A stretch of DNA of 64,000 bases, from positions 1,302,001 through 1,366,000 of the forward strand of contig JAFCIZ010000006.1 in the NCBI GenBank assembly GCA_017871115.1, written 5' to 3'. The DNA is from Cunninghamella blakesleeana (lineage: Eukaryota > Mucoromycota > Mucoromycetes > Mucorales > Cunninghamellaceae). The position numbers were made by a program, and so were the translations under genes. Numbering within the stretch: the first letter of the stretch is position 1; each line of letters opens with the position of its first letter. The notes below the pieces were generated by a model that searched no databases, was not told the origin of the DNA, and saw only the letters and a list, made by a program, of their open reading frames with translations. Shown here in pieces: positions 24,793-37,240 of this stretch.

Positions 24793-26106
24793 CTAAAGAA
24801 AACTAAAATTAATTGCTAATGGTGTTAAAAAATCATGACGAATAAAAGGGCCCAAAAAGAGTCTTCCAGTTAGAGTAATAAATAATAGATGCGCAATGAT
24901 ACAAATAGATCTAGCCTTCCATCCTGTTCTTCTTTGACGGCGAGTAAAATTGGTTTCCAACATTACAGCAATACCATGAATTAAAAAAAAGAATATATGC
25001 TCCAAGGTCACTTCACGGCAGCAACTCCATACTATTAATTCATGTAGTACTCCACTGAGGAAAAAGACAACTAACCCACGCCCATTATGAGTTGACCAGA
25101 ACCCACTATCTTTGTTCCTATTTATTTTTAAATCATCATCATCCTTTTTCTTATTATTTGCTGCTGCTGCTACGGCGAATTTATTATTTTCCGGTAAAAA
25201 TACTTGAGTATGAAATATTTTTCTAACCACCATATTCCACCTTCGACTATCATATAAATTATAATAATAATAAAAGTATATATATTAAACAACATGTCAT
25301 ATTTTTCTAGTTACTCTTTATGTATATATGTATATGTTACCTCCAAAAATCTCTAGGACTTCATGTAAAATAAAAAAGCAAAAAATAAATATATAATTAT
25401 TATAAAAATGATCGTCATGCTTAGGTATATTTATTATAAAGAATAACAATAATTCATTATTTTCTTTTTACCTGGAGGCTAATAAAGGAGAGTTAAACAG
25501 GTCAATAAATCGAACGCCTGAAATAAATTGTTCAAACCCGAGTAAAACATCAACACTACCTAATAAACAATAAGCTTTGATTCCTAAACATAAATTATAA
25601 TATAAAGTTATATAATGGTACCAAGGGTAAGTCAAGGCTAAACGAATGTCGTCATTAATAGTAGATAAAAAATAAGGGTCCAAAATAGAGAAAATAAATA
25701 AGAGTTTAAATAGGCCACGAGAAACAACAGCTAAACCATGTAAACGAACATTACCCTCTTGATTAGGATGTTTCAAGTCAGTTGCCAATTCATAGATCCA
25801 CTGGACAACATCATTTAAATGAGTATCTGGTAAATGACCTGTAAACATTGACAAATATATGGGTGCGGCTGTAAATAAAACATTTAAAGGCTGTGAACTG
25901 GATACAATAATAACAGGTAAAAGGAGATGATAGCATATAATAAAGTATTTAATCCAAGTATACAATGGCTTTAAGATGGTTAGAGATCTACTTGATCGTA
26001 ATAAAACATAATCTATAAGAAGCACACCAGTATATACTAATAATAATTCAAATGGACTGATAATAATTGGTTGTGGAAGTTGGTAAAAACATATATAGTG
26101 TAGCAT
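24793..26106 (-). CDS. wax-synthase-like membrane-bound O-acyltransferase
   Basis: This 368-aa multi-pass membrane protein belongs to the MBOAT_2/wax synthase domain family. Minus-strand exons are 26106-25472, 25358-25341 (18 nt) and 25246-24793 (1107 nt). Splicing creates the signature SPRDFWSRRWNMVVRKIF across the tiny middle exon. The putative catalytic His lies in the downstream membrane segment FFLSGVLHELIVW. The N-terminal half has several hydrophobic segments. In fungi such proteins include acyltransferases that esterify alcohols or natural products; the substrate cannot be inferred. A low-complexity KKKDDDD loop interrupts the region after the RRWN motif. The 3' end is convergent with ILV6, 235 bp apart. 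Confidence 0.85.
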
Positions 26107-27077
26107 TTTTTCATTCTTTTTATATTATTATTATTTTGTATTTTTTTTAAAAAAAAAAAAAAAAATGAGGGAAGGGGAAAAGAAGTAGGAAATAAAAAAA
26201 AGAGGTATGGATTAAAAAATATCTGCTGTATGCCCTAAAAAAAATGTGATATGCACGGAGTTTAAAGGACTGATCAATCACAGCCTAAGATAATGCTTTT
26301 ACCCTGATCAAGGTACATCAAAATCTATTTAGTTAAGATTATGTTTATATATATGTGTGCATATGCACTATTTAAAAAACATATACAAATATATTTATAA
26401 TTATTTTAAATTATATATTGATATTATTATTTTTATTATTATGTTTTTTGTAACTATAATTAAATAGGTATAAAAAATCGATTATAATCATATCAAAGGG
26501 CTAGAATATTTTTCCATTTTTAAAATAAGGTTAGTCAATTGAGGGTGAATATTTTAGGAAAGTTAAATTTTTAGTCATATCTAAATTGGGGAGGATATAT
26601 CTGATGAAAATCATATTTTGATTAGATTAACAGCTGAATTATAATGCATATAAATAACAATAGGCTAGTTATTCATTTCTTAATAAAATAATACATAAGT
26701 ATAATGTTGTATGTATTTATTTAAACTATTATAATTATTATTGACATTTCATATATTTATATTAATGATTTATATAAAAGTATTATACGAATTATATATA
26801 TTTTTATAAGAAAAAAAATGTACCTCTTTTTTTTTCTATTTTCAAAAGGTGACGGAATTTAAAATTTGATAATTTTACTCACATAGTTTTTTTTTTTCAT
26901 TATATAAAAATTCTCTCTCTTTTTCCTCTTTTTCTTTCCTTTCTTTTTTTTTTTTAAAAAAAAAACAAAAAAAATATATTTCATACCTAATTTATTTTGT
27001 TCCTTTTCATTACAAAGTACCTCTTTACTATTATTAGTATAAAATATTAATAAAATACAAATAAATATATAAATAAA
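26107..27077. other. divergent spacer between MBOAT and BioF genes
   Basis: This 1 kb AT-rich region with adjacent T and A runs (about 26148-26165 and 26945-26965) serves as upstream region for both genes. An open frame at 26859-27098 on the minus strand is low-complexity and overlaps the BioF start; it is not called. Confidence 0.5.
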
Positions 27078-28700
27078 ATGAATCAACTTCAACAACAATT
27101 GGAAGCAACACTTGAAAAAAGACGCAAAATAGCCAAACTTCGACGCTTAGTAGTGAATCCGCCTGAAGCCATAGATTTCTCTTCTAATGATTTTTTGGGC
27201 CTAAGTTATAGTCAAGCTATGCGTGAAGATTATATCAATGAATTACAATCAATGCCATATATATTAGGATCAACAGGATCACGTTTATTAGACGGTAACT
27301 CGCAATATGTAGAAGATCTTGAAAAAAAGATAGCTGATTTCCATGGGGCACCTTCTGGTTTAATATTTAATAGTGGATTTGATGCCAATGCTGGGTTATT
27401 TAGTACTATACCACAAAGAGGGGATATTATCCTTTATGATGCTTTGGTCCATGCTAGTGTTCATGAAGGAATGCGGATTTCTCGTGCTGGCAAACGTATA
27501 TCTTTTGCTCATTCAGATATTATTGATTTACAAAGTAAGTTAGAAGAATTAAAAGATACTAAGCATAATGTATTTGTGGCGATTGAAACAGTTTATTCCA
27601 TGGATGGTGATATTGCTCCTGTAAAAGAAATCGTCGAATTATTAAGATCTTTTTGGCCAGATGGCGAGAACGGATTTCTTATTGTAGATGAAGTAAGTCA
27701 TTTTTAATATTATCACTTATAAACAAAAAATGGAAAGGAAAGGAAAAGAGAAAAGAGGACCATCATTATGAATTAATGATGATTATCTAATTTTATACTG
27801 TTTTACCTTTTGGTGGGTTAGGCACATGCAACTGGTGTATACGGTGAAAATGGACGGGGCATTGTGTCACAATTAGGATTAGAAAATATGGTATTTGCCC
27901 GTTTACATACTTTTAGTAAAGCTTTAGCTAGTAATGGAGGTAAAGCTATTTTATTTAATTTTAATTTAAAAATACGATATATAAATAGCGATATTGATGA
28001 CAAAGAGATTATTTTTATTCATTCTTATTTTTCTTTTTTTTCACCCCAACAATCTTTGTTTTTATTTTTTACCCAAAAAAAAAAAAAAATGGTTAGCTGT
28101 CATACTTGGATCTGAAACTCTAAGACAATATTTAATCAATTATGCTCGACCACTTATTTATTCAACCTTCATGCCATTTAGTAGTTTAGCTTTAATTCAA
28201 ACCGCTTATCGACAATTGGAATCGGATACAACAAAAAAGGTAATTTTAAAGATCACAAATAATGATAAGAGAAAATAAGAATAAACAATAAATAGTAAAA
28301 ATGGGTGGAGAAAAATAAAATTAAAAAGTAGACATTCAAATTATTTATTACCTAATATTATTATTATTTTGTTTTTATCTCAATTTAGCTTCAAAATCAT
28401 TTGCATAATATTACACAACATTTTCGAGAAAAAATATGTTTACCAATGGGTACATTATTACCATCCAATAGTCCTATTCAAGGTATCGTTTTAAATGGTA
28501 ATGCGCCAGTTCGTGCATTAGCAACGTATTTAAATCAACAAGGATTTATTGTTAAACCTATCTGTTCACCAACGGTTCCTAAAGGTCAAGAACGAGTACG
28601 AATTTGTTTACATGGTCATAATACAGTCTCCCAGGTGGATGCACTTGTACAATCTATTCATGTCTTTTTTAATGTGTATAGTGCAGAATCAAAGTTATAG
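27078..28700 (+). CDS. bioF: 8-amino-7-oxononanoate synthase-like enzyme with PTS1
   Basis: This 395-aa PLP-dependent alpha-oxoamine synthase probably condenses pimeloyl-CoA or -ACP with alanine in biotin synthesis. Exons are 27078-27692, 27822-27939, 28097-28239 and 28389-28700 (1188 nt). Landmarks are FSSNDFLGLS, GSTGSRLLDGN, the PLP-contacting IVDEAHATG (Asp204, His207) and the Schiff-base Lys238 in HTFSKALASNG. The protein ends in SKL, a canonical type-1 peroxisomal signal, which fits the peroxisomal location shown for BioF in some other fungi. Sister activities (KBL, ALAS, SPT) are less likely because the DFLGLS/SRLLDG pattern and the short N-terminus fit BioF best. No other biotin gene is in the window. 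Confidence 0.88.
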
Positions 28701-29703
28701 TGTATATTTATGTGTAATTGCTTTTTTTTTTTTTTTATGTAAAAGAAGATGGAACAAAAAGTTTTTTTCTAATAGTTTATAATGTATTGTATTAGTACTT
28801 TGTTATTATTATTATTATTCATTTTTTTATTTAGTATGATTCATGTATTATTATATATTAAATAAAATGATCAAGAAAATCACAAAACTATTTTTTTCAA
28901 ATTCCGTGGATATATTTTTATCCCATTACACCTTCAAAATACAAGAACCAATAAAACTTTATATATATTTATATATATACCCTGGCATTCTCCAAATATT
29001 CATAAACATTTTAAATATATAGTTGAAGGCACAGTACGTTAAAATGTTTGGTTAATAAAAAAAGACCTGATCATTATATTTAATTAAGTTCTAAGCAGTA
29101 AAAAGATGAGAAAGTTTTCTATAATAGGGCTTCGGTTTGATATTACATAAAAAACTATCAATAGTACTTAAAATGATTTGAAATCTGATAAATCATAAAG
29201 CTTTAGCGTTATTATATGAATTTTTCAGAAAGCCTAAAGATATTTTATTTGTGAAATAATATATTTTAGATATTTTCATTCCATGATAATAAAAAAAAGA
29301 ATCAACGGTTGAATTGTCTAAAGGGAAAACTTTCAAGCGGACATAGCTAACTAATTGTCTTGGTCGTATTTTTCCGCTTTTAAAATGAAAGGTGATATTA
29401 AAAAACAAAGTAGTAGACATTTAAACTTAACTATAATTATCACTTCTATAGATATAGAGCTTTTTTTCTTAAATAAATCTTGAGGGCGGCTTGGTTTGAT
29501 CGTATCTTGGTGTACATTTTTTATTTTATGGTAAAATAAAAACTATTTATGCGAAAAAGGCGGAGATCTAAATGAATAGAAGTTTTCTTTTTTTCTTATC
29601 CTATTTTTTTTTTCTCTTCCTCCTCTTTCCTTTTATTTATTTATTTTTTTAACTAAAAATATTTTCATTTAAATAATAATATAACAAATCAATTGCTGTT
29701 CAG
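28701..29703. other. spacer between BioF and membrane orphan
   Basis: AT-rich sequence. A minus-strand open frame at 29193-29420 (75 codons) lacks family resemblance and splice support and is not called. A T-rich leader precedes 29704. Confidence 0.45.
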
Positions 29704-31281
29704 ATGCTTTATTCATCTAACCAGCAACGTTTTATACCTAGGCGTAGATCTACTTCAGATCAAGCTAATCATTATATAATAAATATAACTTCGTCTACCA
29801 GTGCTAATAATGAAAGTATGACACCTTTAGCAGCAACAACTTTACCTAGTCAGGATAGTAATAATATTTATAACCATAGCAATAGATCGCTTATGCATTT
29901 GCCGTCTAACACTACATTTATAATTCATTCAGACGATGGAACTGAATTGACACTTATTCCAGCAAATGATAATAATAATAATAATACCTTACTGAATAGA
30001 ACTTATTCAGAACTATCACCAACACCACCATTACGTACTTATGAAACGATTAACCTTGGAGATTTATCTAACTATAATAAAAGAAGGTTACGTTTACCAA
30101 AGATCCTTAGAAGAAAAAGTAGCGTTTTGGCTTATGATGATGGTAATTCAATTACTATAGAAGATCTACCTAATCAAATAAATTATCTAGATAGTCAACA
30201 ACAACAGCAACAACAATCGAATGGATTGAATGGTATAGTACATAATAATAATTCAAATGACAATATTCAAAATAATTATAATGACGATCATACTGGTGAC
30301 AATAATGATAATAATGATAATACAGAGGGTATAGACCTGCAACGACAACATAGTAATACTCTGCAGTCACAAGGTGAAATGACATATCTAGAACCTACTT
30401 CATCAAGATTCTCATTTATAAATCGCCATTCCAGTCATAGAAGGTCTTTAAGATCCCTTAGTAGATCGATTTTACGGCCAGAATTATCACGCCCACCTAC
30501 CTATAAACGATATGAAAATCCCGAGCAAGAAGCACAACAAGCTAGAGATATGGAAGCATTAAGACAATTACAGCGACATTACAATGATAATGATAATCGT
30601 CACCAAAATGGATTGCTGGATCTGATTTTTTATGTGGATGGGGAAGAACGACCTAAAATGAAAAAAGCATTGTTCAATACCTTTATGAACCAATTTATTG
30701 GATTTTATATGGCATTTTGGCTTGTGGCATTGACCTTTTTAGGTGCAGTCTCTGTATTTGTACCAGATTTACCATGGACGGCTAAATTATTATGGCTACC
30801 TTTAGGGTTTTATTGTTTGGGGGCCGTATGGATTATTTGGTATAGGTACCAAAAAAATAAGACTGTATTAAAATTAGAAGAACAAATTGATAGAGCAAGA
30901 CAAAGACGAGTGAATGAATTATTATCAAATATGGAATTACCGAATGATCATTATTTTGTTATTGAACAAGGTGTGAATGGACATACCCACCCAGTTGTTA
31001 AATTAATCCCTCCCCCACCAGTATATTCATTACCTTCTTCTTCTTCATCATCTTCTACAAATAGAAATTTGAATCTTCAAAACCATCCAACAGTTCATAT
31101 TGATTTGTCAACAGCAACGATAAATTCAAGACCCCCTTCTATAGATATGGGTCAATTACCTCATCCAAACTTAATACATTCATCATCATCTTTGCCATCC
31201 TTTAATAATAACAGCAACAATAACCCTATACGTGAATTACCATCATCAAATAACAATATCAATGAATCATCAATATCATAG
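29704..31281 (+). CDS. two-TM membrane protein of unknown function
   Basis: This is a single-exon 525-aa protein that I do not recognise. The first 300 residues are polar and Asn/Ser-rich with a Gln run and basic patches (RRRSTSDQ; KRRLRLPKILRRKSS) that look like phosphorylation or sorting sites. A compact conserved-looking core follows: an amphipathic segment ending RPKMKKALFNTF, TM1 around 331-355 (FIGFYMAFWLVALTFLGAVS), TM2 around 364-383, and a charged helix (KTVLKLEEQIDRARQRRVNEL). The C-terminus contains PPPPVY and Ser/Asn tracts. The arrangement suggests an ER or plasma-membrane hairpin protein with long cytosolic tails. The lack of introns is unusual in this window. Confidence 0.8.
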   Translation: MLYSSNQQRFIPRRRSTSDQANHYIINITSSTSANNESMTPLAATTLPSQDSNNIYNHSNRSLMHLPSNTTFIIHSDDGTELTLIPANDNNNNNTLLNRTYSELSPTPPLRTYETINLGDLSNYNKRRLRLPKILRRKSSVLAYDDGNSITIEDLPNQINYLDSQQQQQQQSNGLNGIVHNNNSNDNIQNNYNDDHTGDNNDNNDNTEGIDLQRQHSNTLQSQGEMTYLEPTSSRFSFINRHSSHRRSLRSLSRSILRPELSRPPTYKRYENPEQEAQQARDMEALRQLQRHYNDNDNRHQNGLLDLIFYVDGEERPKMKKALFNTFMNQFIGFYMAFWLVALTFLGAVSVFVPDLPWTAKLLWLPLGFYCLGAVWIIWYRYQKNKTVLKLEEQIDRARQRRVNELLSNMELPNDHYFVIEQGVNGHTHPVVKLIPPPPVYSLPSSSSSSSTNRNLNLQNHPTVHIDLSTATINSRPPSIDMGQLPHPNLIHSSSSLPSFNNNSNNNPIRELPSSNNNINESSIS

Positions 31282-32712
31282 AATTAGTATTTTATACGAA
31301 TACATAATCATTAACTTTTTTAATCATTTGTACATTATATTTAAAACACAATTACTACATATTATTATTATTATTTATTACTATCATTATTATTTATAGG
31401 ATGCATAACAATAGGTTTGATTTATTTAAATAAAAGCCTATTTTTTTAATAAAAAAAAAGGAACACTTAATATTTATTCACTCCAAAAAGTTAATATATT
31501 TCCTATTTTAGTTTTTTTGTCAAACAAAAAATGCTTTTTCGAGGGATCCTGAAAATATTTGATGTTTCTCATAAATTTAAACTATAATAATTTTTTTAAT
31601 ACTACTATTATTATTTGAAATAAGGTAATGCAATTTACATAACAATTCAAAATAATTATATGTATAATTTTTTATATATACGTACTGTTATATGATTATA
31701 ATTAGCACTAATCTTATGACTAATAGATATTTCCAATTTTATACTGAGTTCAAAAAGAATAGTGTACTGTTATATATATATTTATATATATGTATAAATT
31801 ATTCGGGTATTCTTGAAAATAAGAAAATAATATAAGACATATCAACTATATATTAATTTTTCAATACATTTACTTCTTTATTAGTAAAATAATAAAAACG
31901 CTATATCAGCCTTTTTTTTATTCTTTTTCCTTCTTCCAATTGACGTATTGTAGTATATACCATATATATATATATATATATATCAAATGTTAAAAAAAAT
32001 ATATAAATTATATACAAGTACAACTTTATTCATATAACAATCATATAACAATAATAAATGTGAAAAAGAATGAAAAGAAAAGTATAAAAATTAAAAAATG
32101 ACAAGCTTTTTTTAAAAAAATAAAATAAAAAATTGATTTAATTTTATTGGTCAGCTCCTTTCAAAATTCACCTTATATATTTTGATTATTTTTTTTTTCT
32201 ATCTCTTTTTTTTTCTTCCTCTTCTTCTATTTTGTTTTTTTAATTGTATTTCTTTTTACGAGTTTAATCTCACCCCAATTAACATTCCCTCCCCACTCTC
32301 TAGAGTGTATTTTTATTAATATACTCTTAGCATTCTTTATATTGTTAGACTAAACAAACGGACTTCATTTTTTTTTTGATCTCTGTTTATTTTTTCAACT
32401 ATCAATATAACTTGGTTACTGTTTTTTTTTTGTTCTATTTTATTTTTTTATTTTTGTTCTTTTTTTTTTTATAACATATAAATAGATTTATTTTTATATA
32501 GTATATATATTCTATATATATAAACCTTTTATTTCTTATTTTCTTTTAATACCATACCTTAATACACTTAACCTATTCTTAATATTATCCTTTTATTTTA
32601 TTTTTTTACTTTTTATCACGTACCTTTCACTACTACTACAGCTGCTACTACCTTATTTTCTATATATATACAAACAGACATACACTAGTATATATAATAT
32701 AATATAATTATT
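31282..32712. other. spacer upstream of the SCaMC carrier
   Basis: This 1.4 kb AT-rich region has no gene. From about 32180 to 32640 it is strongly pyrimidine-rich, giving an unusually long putative promoter or leader for the gene at 32713. Confidence 0.5.
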
Positions 32713-35037
32713 ATGACAAATTCTGAAGTTAATCAACACGAAAGACATCCTTATTATGATGAAAAAGCAGCTGAACGTGAAGCACGGATTCGAAGTTTAT
32801 TTGATTCCTTGGATCAAAACGGGACAGGTGTACTTGATGCTGATTGTATATTAGGTGGATTTTTAAAGCTAACACACTTACCAGCTCATACAAGATATGC
32901 TACTGATCTATTAGCAATGTGTGATACAGCAAGAGACGGATTAATCGATTATGAGGAATTTAGAAAGTATGTTTTGGAAAAGGAAAAGGACCTGTGGTCT
33001 TTATTTGCAGAAATCAATAAATCTGGTGACAATAGATTACACCCAAATGAAATTGAATATGCCCTTAAATCAGCTGGTATTAGGGTGACAAAAGAGGATT
33101 TGGAAGACTTTATACAAGTGATTGATACTGGTAAAAACCAAAAACCAAATATCAATATAATAAAATATTAAAAAAAAAAAAAGGTTTAAACGATTAACAT
33201 CAATGGGAAATAGCATATATATATTGTAAAAAGAGGATAATTGAAGATAAAATAAATAGAATGAAATTGGTTTTATTAAATTTATATAAATATATGTATA
33301 TTATTTATTTGATCGATTTAAATAGAAGGAAATGGTTACATTGACTTTCAAGATTGGCGGGATTTCTTATTGGTAAGAGAGAAAAAAAATAAGTTTTTTT
33401 TAAAAAATAGGAAAACCAGGGCTTAAAATTCCACGTGTTCTAAACTATAAAATACCAAAATTTTGCTATTACTATTTTTTTTTTAGTTACTTCCTCGGGA
33501 AACCACTATTGTAGAAATATATCAATATTACCAAACTTCAACGCAATTGACACATGATGCAGAAGTCGTTTTTCCTCATACAGATGAAGCAGCACGAAAT
33601 GCATATAAATATTTAGCGGCTGGTGGGATTGCTGGAGCGGTATCACGTACATGTACAGCACCTTTTGATCGTTTAAAAGTTTATTTAATCACTCAAACTG
33701 CTTATAAACCAACCAAATCAACTGTACCAAATGCTAATGCATCATTAAGTATTCTTTCAGCTGTACGTAATATATATTCTCAAGGTGGTCTTAGGGCTTT
33801 TTTCGTTGGTAATGGATTGAATGTGTTTAAAATTGTACCTGAATCCTCGTAAGTATCGGAATAATAAAAATTAAATAATAATAAAAAAAAAGGAAAAATA
33901 GAGAGAAATAAAAGGGAAGAGGAATATCTAGTCTAACTTGTAATTGTTATTTTTATTTTTTTCATTTTTTAAAACAATAAATAGAATTAAATTTTATGTA
34001 TTTGAAACTGCCAAAACCGTACTAGCTGAATTGACGAATTCTGAAGATAAAAATGCTATACCTGTAGGAGCAAGATTTATTGCCGGTGGTGTTGCTGGTT
34101 TATGTTCTCAATTTTGTATTTACCCTGTAGAAACATTAAAAACTCGAATCATGTCCACAGTCTCTGGTTCATCGTCTTCTCATTCATCATCAAATCAACC
34201 ATCACCAAGAAATTCTATCGTTTTTAATACAGCTAAGCAAATGTTTCGTAGTCAAGGTATTCGCGCTTTTTGGCCAGGGTTAACACTAGGTAATATATTA
34301 ATGATAATATGAGCAAATAAAATAAAAATAAATATACATATATTAATTTATTATATGTATCCTTTTCATTAGGTTTAATGGGTGTATTTCCTTATCAAGC
34401 GTTAGATATGGGTATTTATGAAACATTAAAAGTAACCTATTTACAATATATGAAGAAACAAGCTAATGGACGAAATAGTGATGATGTTCCTCAACCAAAT
34501 ATTTTAATTTTATGGTCTTGTGGTATGGTTTCTGGATGCATCGGTGCTACAAGTGTTTATCCTTTAAATATGATTAGAACTAGGTAATATATATTTTTAA
34601 AAAAATTAAAAAGAGCTGAAATTGGATTAAAAAAAGCTTTAGAAAAAAAGCAATTATAATCATATTCATCTATTTTTTATTTTTAAATTTTATGTTGATT
34701 ATTAGATTACAAGCACAAGGTACACCTGGTCATCCATATAGATATTCATCCGCATGGGATGCTGCAAGAAAAACATATCAAATAGATGGCGTAAGAGGTT
34801 TTTATAGAGGTCTTGGTCCAACGTTATTTAAGGTAAATACTTTATAAAGAAAGCCATTTGTTATTTTTTTATTTGTTTTTTTTTTTTTTTTTGTAATAAT
34901 GATAATTAATAAAAAAAAAAAACAAAGAAAGAAAAAGAATTATTAATTTATTATTTGTTTTTTTATAGGTTGTACCATCTGTTAGTATTAGTTATGCTGT
35001 TTATGAAATGAGTAAACGAAGTCTTGGGATATCATAG
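32713..35037 (+). CDS. calcium-regulated mitochondrial carrier (SCaMC/Sal1-type)
   Basis: This 512-aa inner-membrane carrier is probably an ATP-Mg/Pi exchanger controlled by Ca2+. Exons are 32713-33130, 33326-33372, 33487-33848, 33985-34289, 34373-34583, 34706-34832 and 34969-35037 (1539 nt). The N-terminal regulatory domain has four EF-hand-like loops: DQNGTGVLDADC, DTARDGLIDYEE, NKSGDNRLHPNE and DTEGNGYIDFQD. Loop 1 lacks the acidic residue at position 12, loop 2 has Ala at position 3 and loop 3 starts with Asn, so Ca2+ binding is probably partial. The carrier domain has three repeats with signatures APFDRLK, YPVETLK and YPLNMIR. Length agrees with SCaMC proteins. Confidence 0.93.
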
Positions 35038-35860
35038 AGTTTTTTTTTATTTTATTTTTTATATATATTTTTATTTTATTTTTTTCATATCTGTACAGCA
35101 TCGCAAGAATACAATTACATTTTTTTTTTATTTTTATTATTACGTACCACTTTTATTATTATTATTTTATAGAATATAAGTTTGTCTTAACACCATACTT
35201 ATCAACTTATTCCTATTTATATACTACAATCTATACAAAAGATTCTCTACATTTTTAATTGTCATTTTTTTTTTTCATTTTTTTTTTTTTTGTAAATAAA
35301 AAGAACTAATAAACATGCTACTATGGTAAAAAAAACTGACTTTTATAAAAACAACACCGCTTATTTCTTTTATTCCCTACCTTATAATAATTTTATTATT
35401 TTACTAGTGTATCAGTTTTATTTTTGAAATAAAAAATTAATGTATAATTATTTTTATATATTTCAACAAAACAGCATAGAGTGTGGCAAATGTAACCCTA
35501 GAATCTATTTTATAAGGAAAAGATAGTATCTATCTAGACTTGTAATTTTTTTGACTCATTTTTTTGTTATTAATTTTTTTTTCCATTCTTGTTACTTATT
35601 TTTATTGATATTTTATATTATATATAGTATTTAATTAATCAAATGCTTTTTTTTATTTTATTTTACCTATTCTATTTAAAAAAATCAGTATTAAATGTTA
35701 GAAGAGTTAAGATGCTATTAAAATATGAATGAAAAAAGTATTAAATGGTTTAAAAAAATGGTTATGCAAGAAATAATTAAAATATAAAAAAATACAATAA
35801 AGTTATCTATCTATCTATCTATCTAATTACTATATATTGGTGTATATATAATCCACTTTT
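35038..35860. other. convergent spacer
   Basis: This is an AT-rich region between the carrier and PUS3 3' ends. It contains a short TCTA/CTAT repeat at about 35806-35824. No gene is seen. Confidence 0.5.
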
Positions 35861-37240
35861 TCATTGTGTAAGAGAAGAGCTGTTTTCTTTTTTTTTACGT
35901 TGTAATTTGGCTTCGTATTTAGCACGCTTTACTTGTTCCGAATCTGCTCTTGGTCGAGTTAATAAAGGACGATATTTTGTTGTACGAATATGTCTCCCAC
36001 CACCTAATACAACTGATATTGCTTTCTTTCTTGGTATCTGATCATTGTTATTATTGTTATGTTGTTGTTTTTGTTGCTCTAGCCCATTCAAAAAAGTGTC
36101 ATATAACCAAGTACGAACACATTGATCATACCATAAATCGTTCCAATGTTGTTCTAAACGATAAGGGCGCTTTCCATATTGCCAATTGATCCCGTTAAAT
36201 TCACAATCATATAATAATAAAGGTAAATCACTTGCTAAAGGATAATCTGGTTTAGCCATAACAGTATTGATATCTAAAAGGTGTTTGATGATGTCAGGCG
36301 ATTCTAGTCTTTGACCAACCAAAAACAAGATCGACATGATACATCTTACTTGATGCCATAAAAATGCTGTCCCTTTAAGGGTAATTTCATAGCATTGTGT
36401 ATTATTATTAGTAGTAGTGGTAGCAAAGGCAGGTTGAATATCCAAAGATAAAATAGTACGTTCATAATTTAATTGTTTGGAAGGGTCCACTTTACAAAAA
36501 TTTCTAAAATCGTGTGTCCCTATTAGATAACCAGCCGCCTGTTTCATTTTTTCCAAATCCAAATCATTATTTTTCACAAACATATATTTATATGTTCTTG
36601 AAATACAATCAAATCGAGCATTAAAATCCGGTGATACTTTAGCCCAAGCATGAATCCTTATGTCCTTTGGTAAAAGACTATTTAATGTTTCAATATATGG
36701 GAAAGTTTGTTGTTGATGATGGTTATGTGTATCCTTTTGTTGGTGTTGTCGTACATTCAAGCTGATCACTTGGCCTAATCCACTTACACCTTTATCTGTT
36801 CTACCACATCTTGTAAACCCACATTCATCAGGATGATTGATTAATTTACATTTTTCTAGAGCTTTAAATAATTCTGCTTCTACCGTTTGGTCAGTTTCCT
36901 TTTGTGCTGCAAATCCAAGGTAATTCCAACCTAGATAAGCGACTTTGAAAGCCACACGGTGTTGAGGATATTTTGACATATCAAACTTTCTTTTTTCTTT
37001 TTCCTTTTCTTTCAAGCTGATCAAATTATTATTATTATTATTATTATTATTATTGCTGAATAGAATGGAAGGCAATGCTTTTATCCCATTAGTTGCATTC
37101 TTCTTTTCCAATAATAAAATACGATCAATAAGCTGTTGTTTATTCCAAGTATTATATATTGTTGGGTTATAAGCTTCAATTTTTGAAGGCTTCAAGTTAT
37201 TCTTTCCAAACCATGAAAAATATTTTGTCCATGCTGACAT
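35861..37240 (-). CDS. DEG1: tRNA pseudouridine(38/39) synthase
   Basis: This is a single-exon 459-aa TruA-family enzyme of the Deg1/Pus3 type, which isomerises U38 and U39 in the tRNA anticodon stem. The catalytic motif is GFTRCGRTDKGVSGLGQV with the nucleophile Asp149. HRVAFKVAYLGWNYLGFAAQ precedes it, and GTHDFRNFCKVDPSKQ and LWHQVRCIMSILFLVGQRLE follow. The N-terminus has the short leucine-rich helix (LIDRILLLEKK) seen in the family. A run of ten Asn at about residues 63-72 is a local insertion. The C-terminus carries a basic tail. It is divergent from the PH-domain gene, with 602 bp between starts. Confidence 0.93.
   Translation of the reverse strand: MSAWTKYFSWFGKNNLKPSKIEAYNPTIYNTWNKQQLIDRILLLEKKNATNGIKALPSILFSNNNNNNNNNNLISLKEKEKEKRKFDMSKYPQHRVAFKVAYLGWNYLGFAAQKETDQTVEAELFKALEKCKLINHPDECGFTRCGRTDKGVSGLGQVISLNVRQHQQKDTHNHHQQQTFPYIETLNSLLPKDIRIHAWAKVSPDFNARFDCISRTYKYMFVKNNDLDLEKMKQAAGYLIGTHDFRNFCKVDPSKQLNYERTILSLDIQPAFATTTTNNNTQCYEITLKGTAFLWHQVRCIMSILFLVGQRLESPDIIKHLLDINTVMAKPDYPLASDLPLLLYDCEFNGINWQYGKRPYRLEQHWNDLWYDQCVRTWLYDTFLNGLEQQKQQHNNNNNDQIPRKKAISVVLGGGRHIRTTKYRPLLTRPRADSEQVKRAKYEAKLQRKKKENSSSLTQ

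Noticed and set aside
26859..27098. 79-codon minus-strand ORF at the BioF start
   Set aside because: Built from homopolymer runs and overlaps the BioF start codon.
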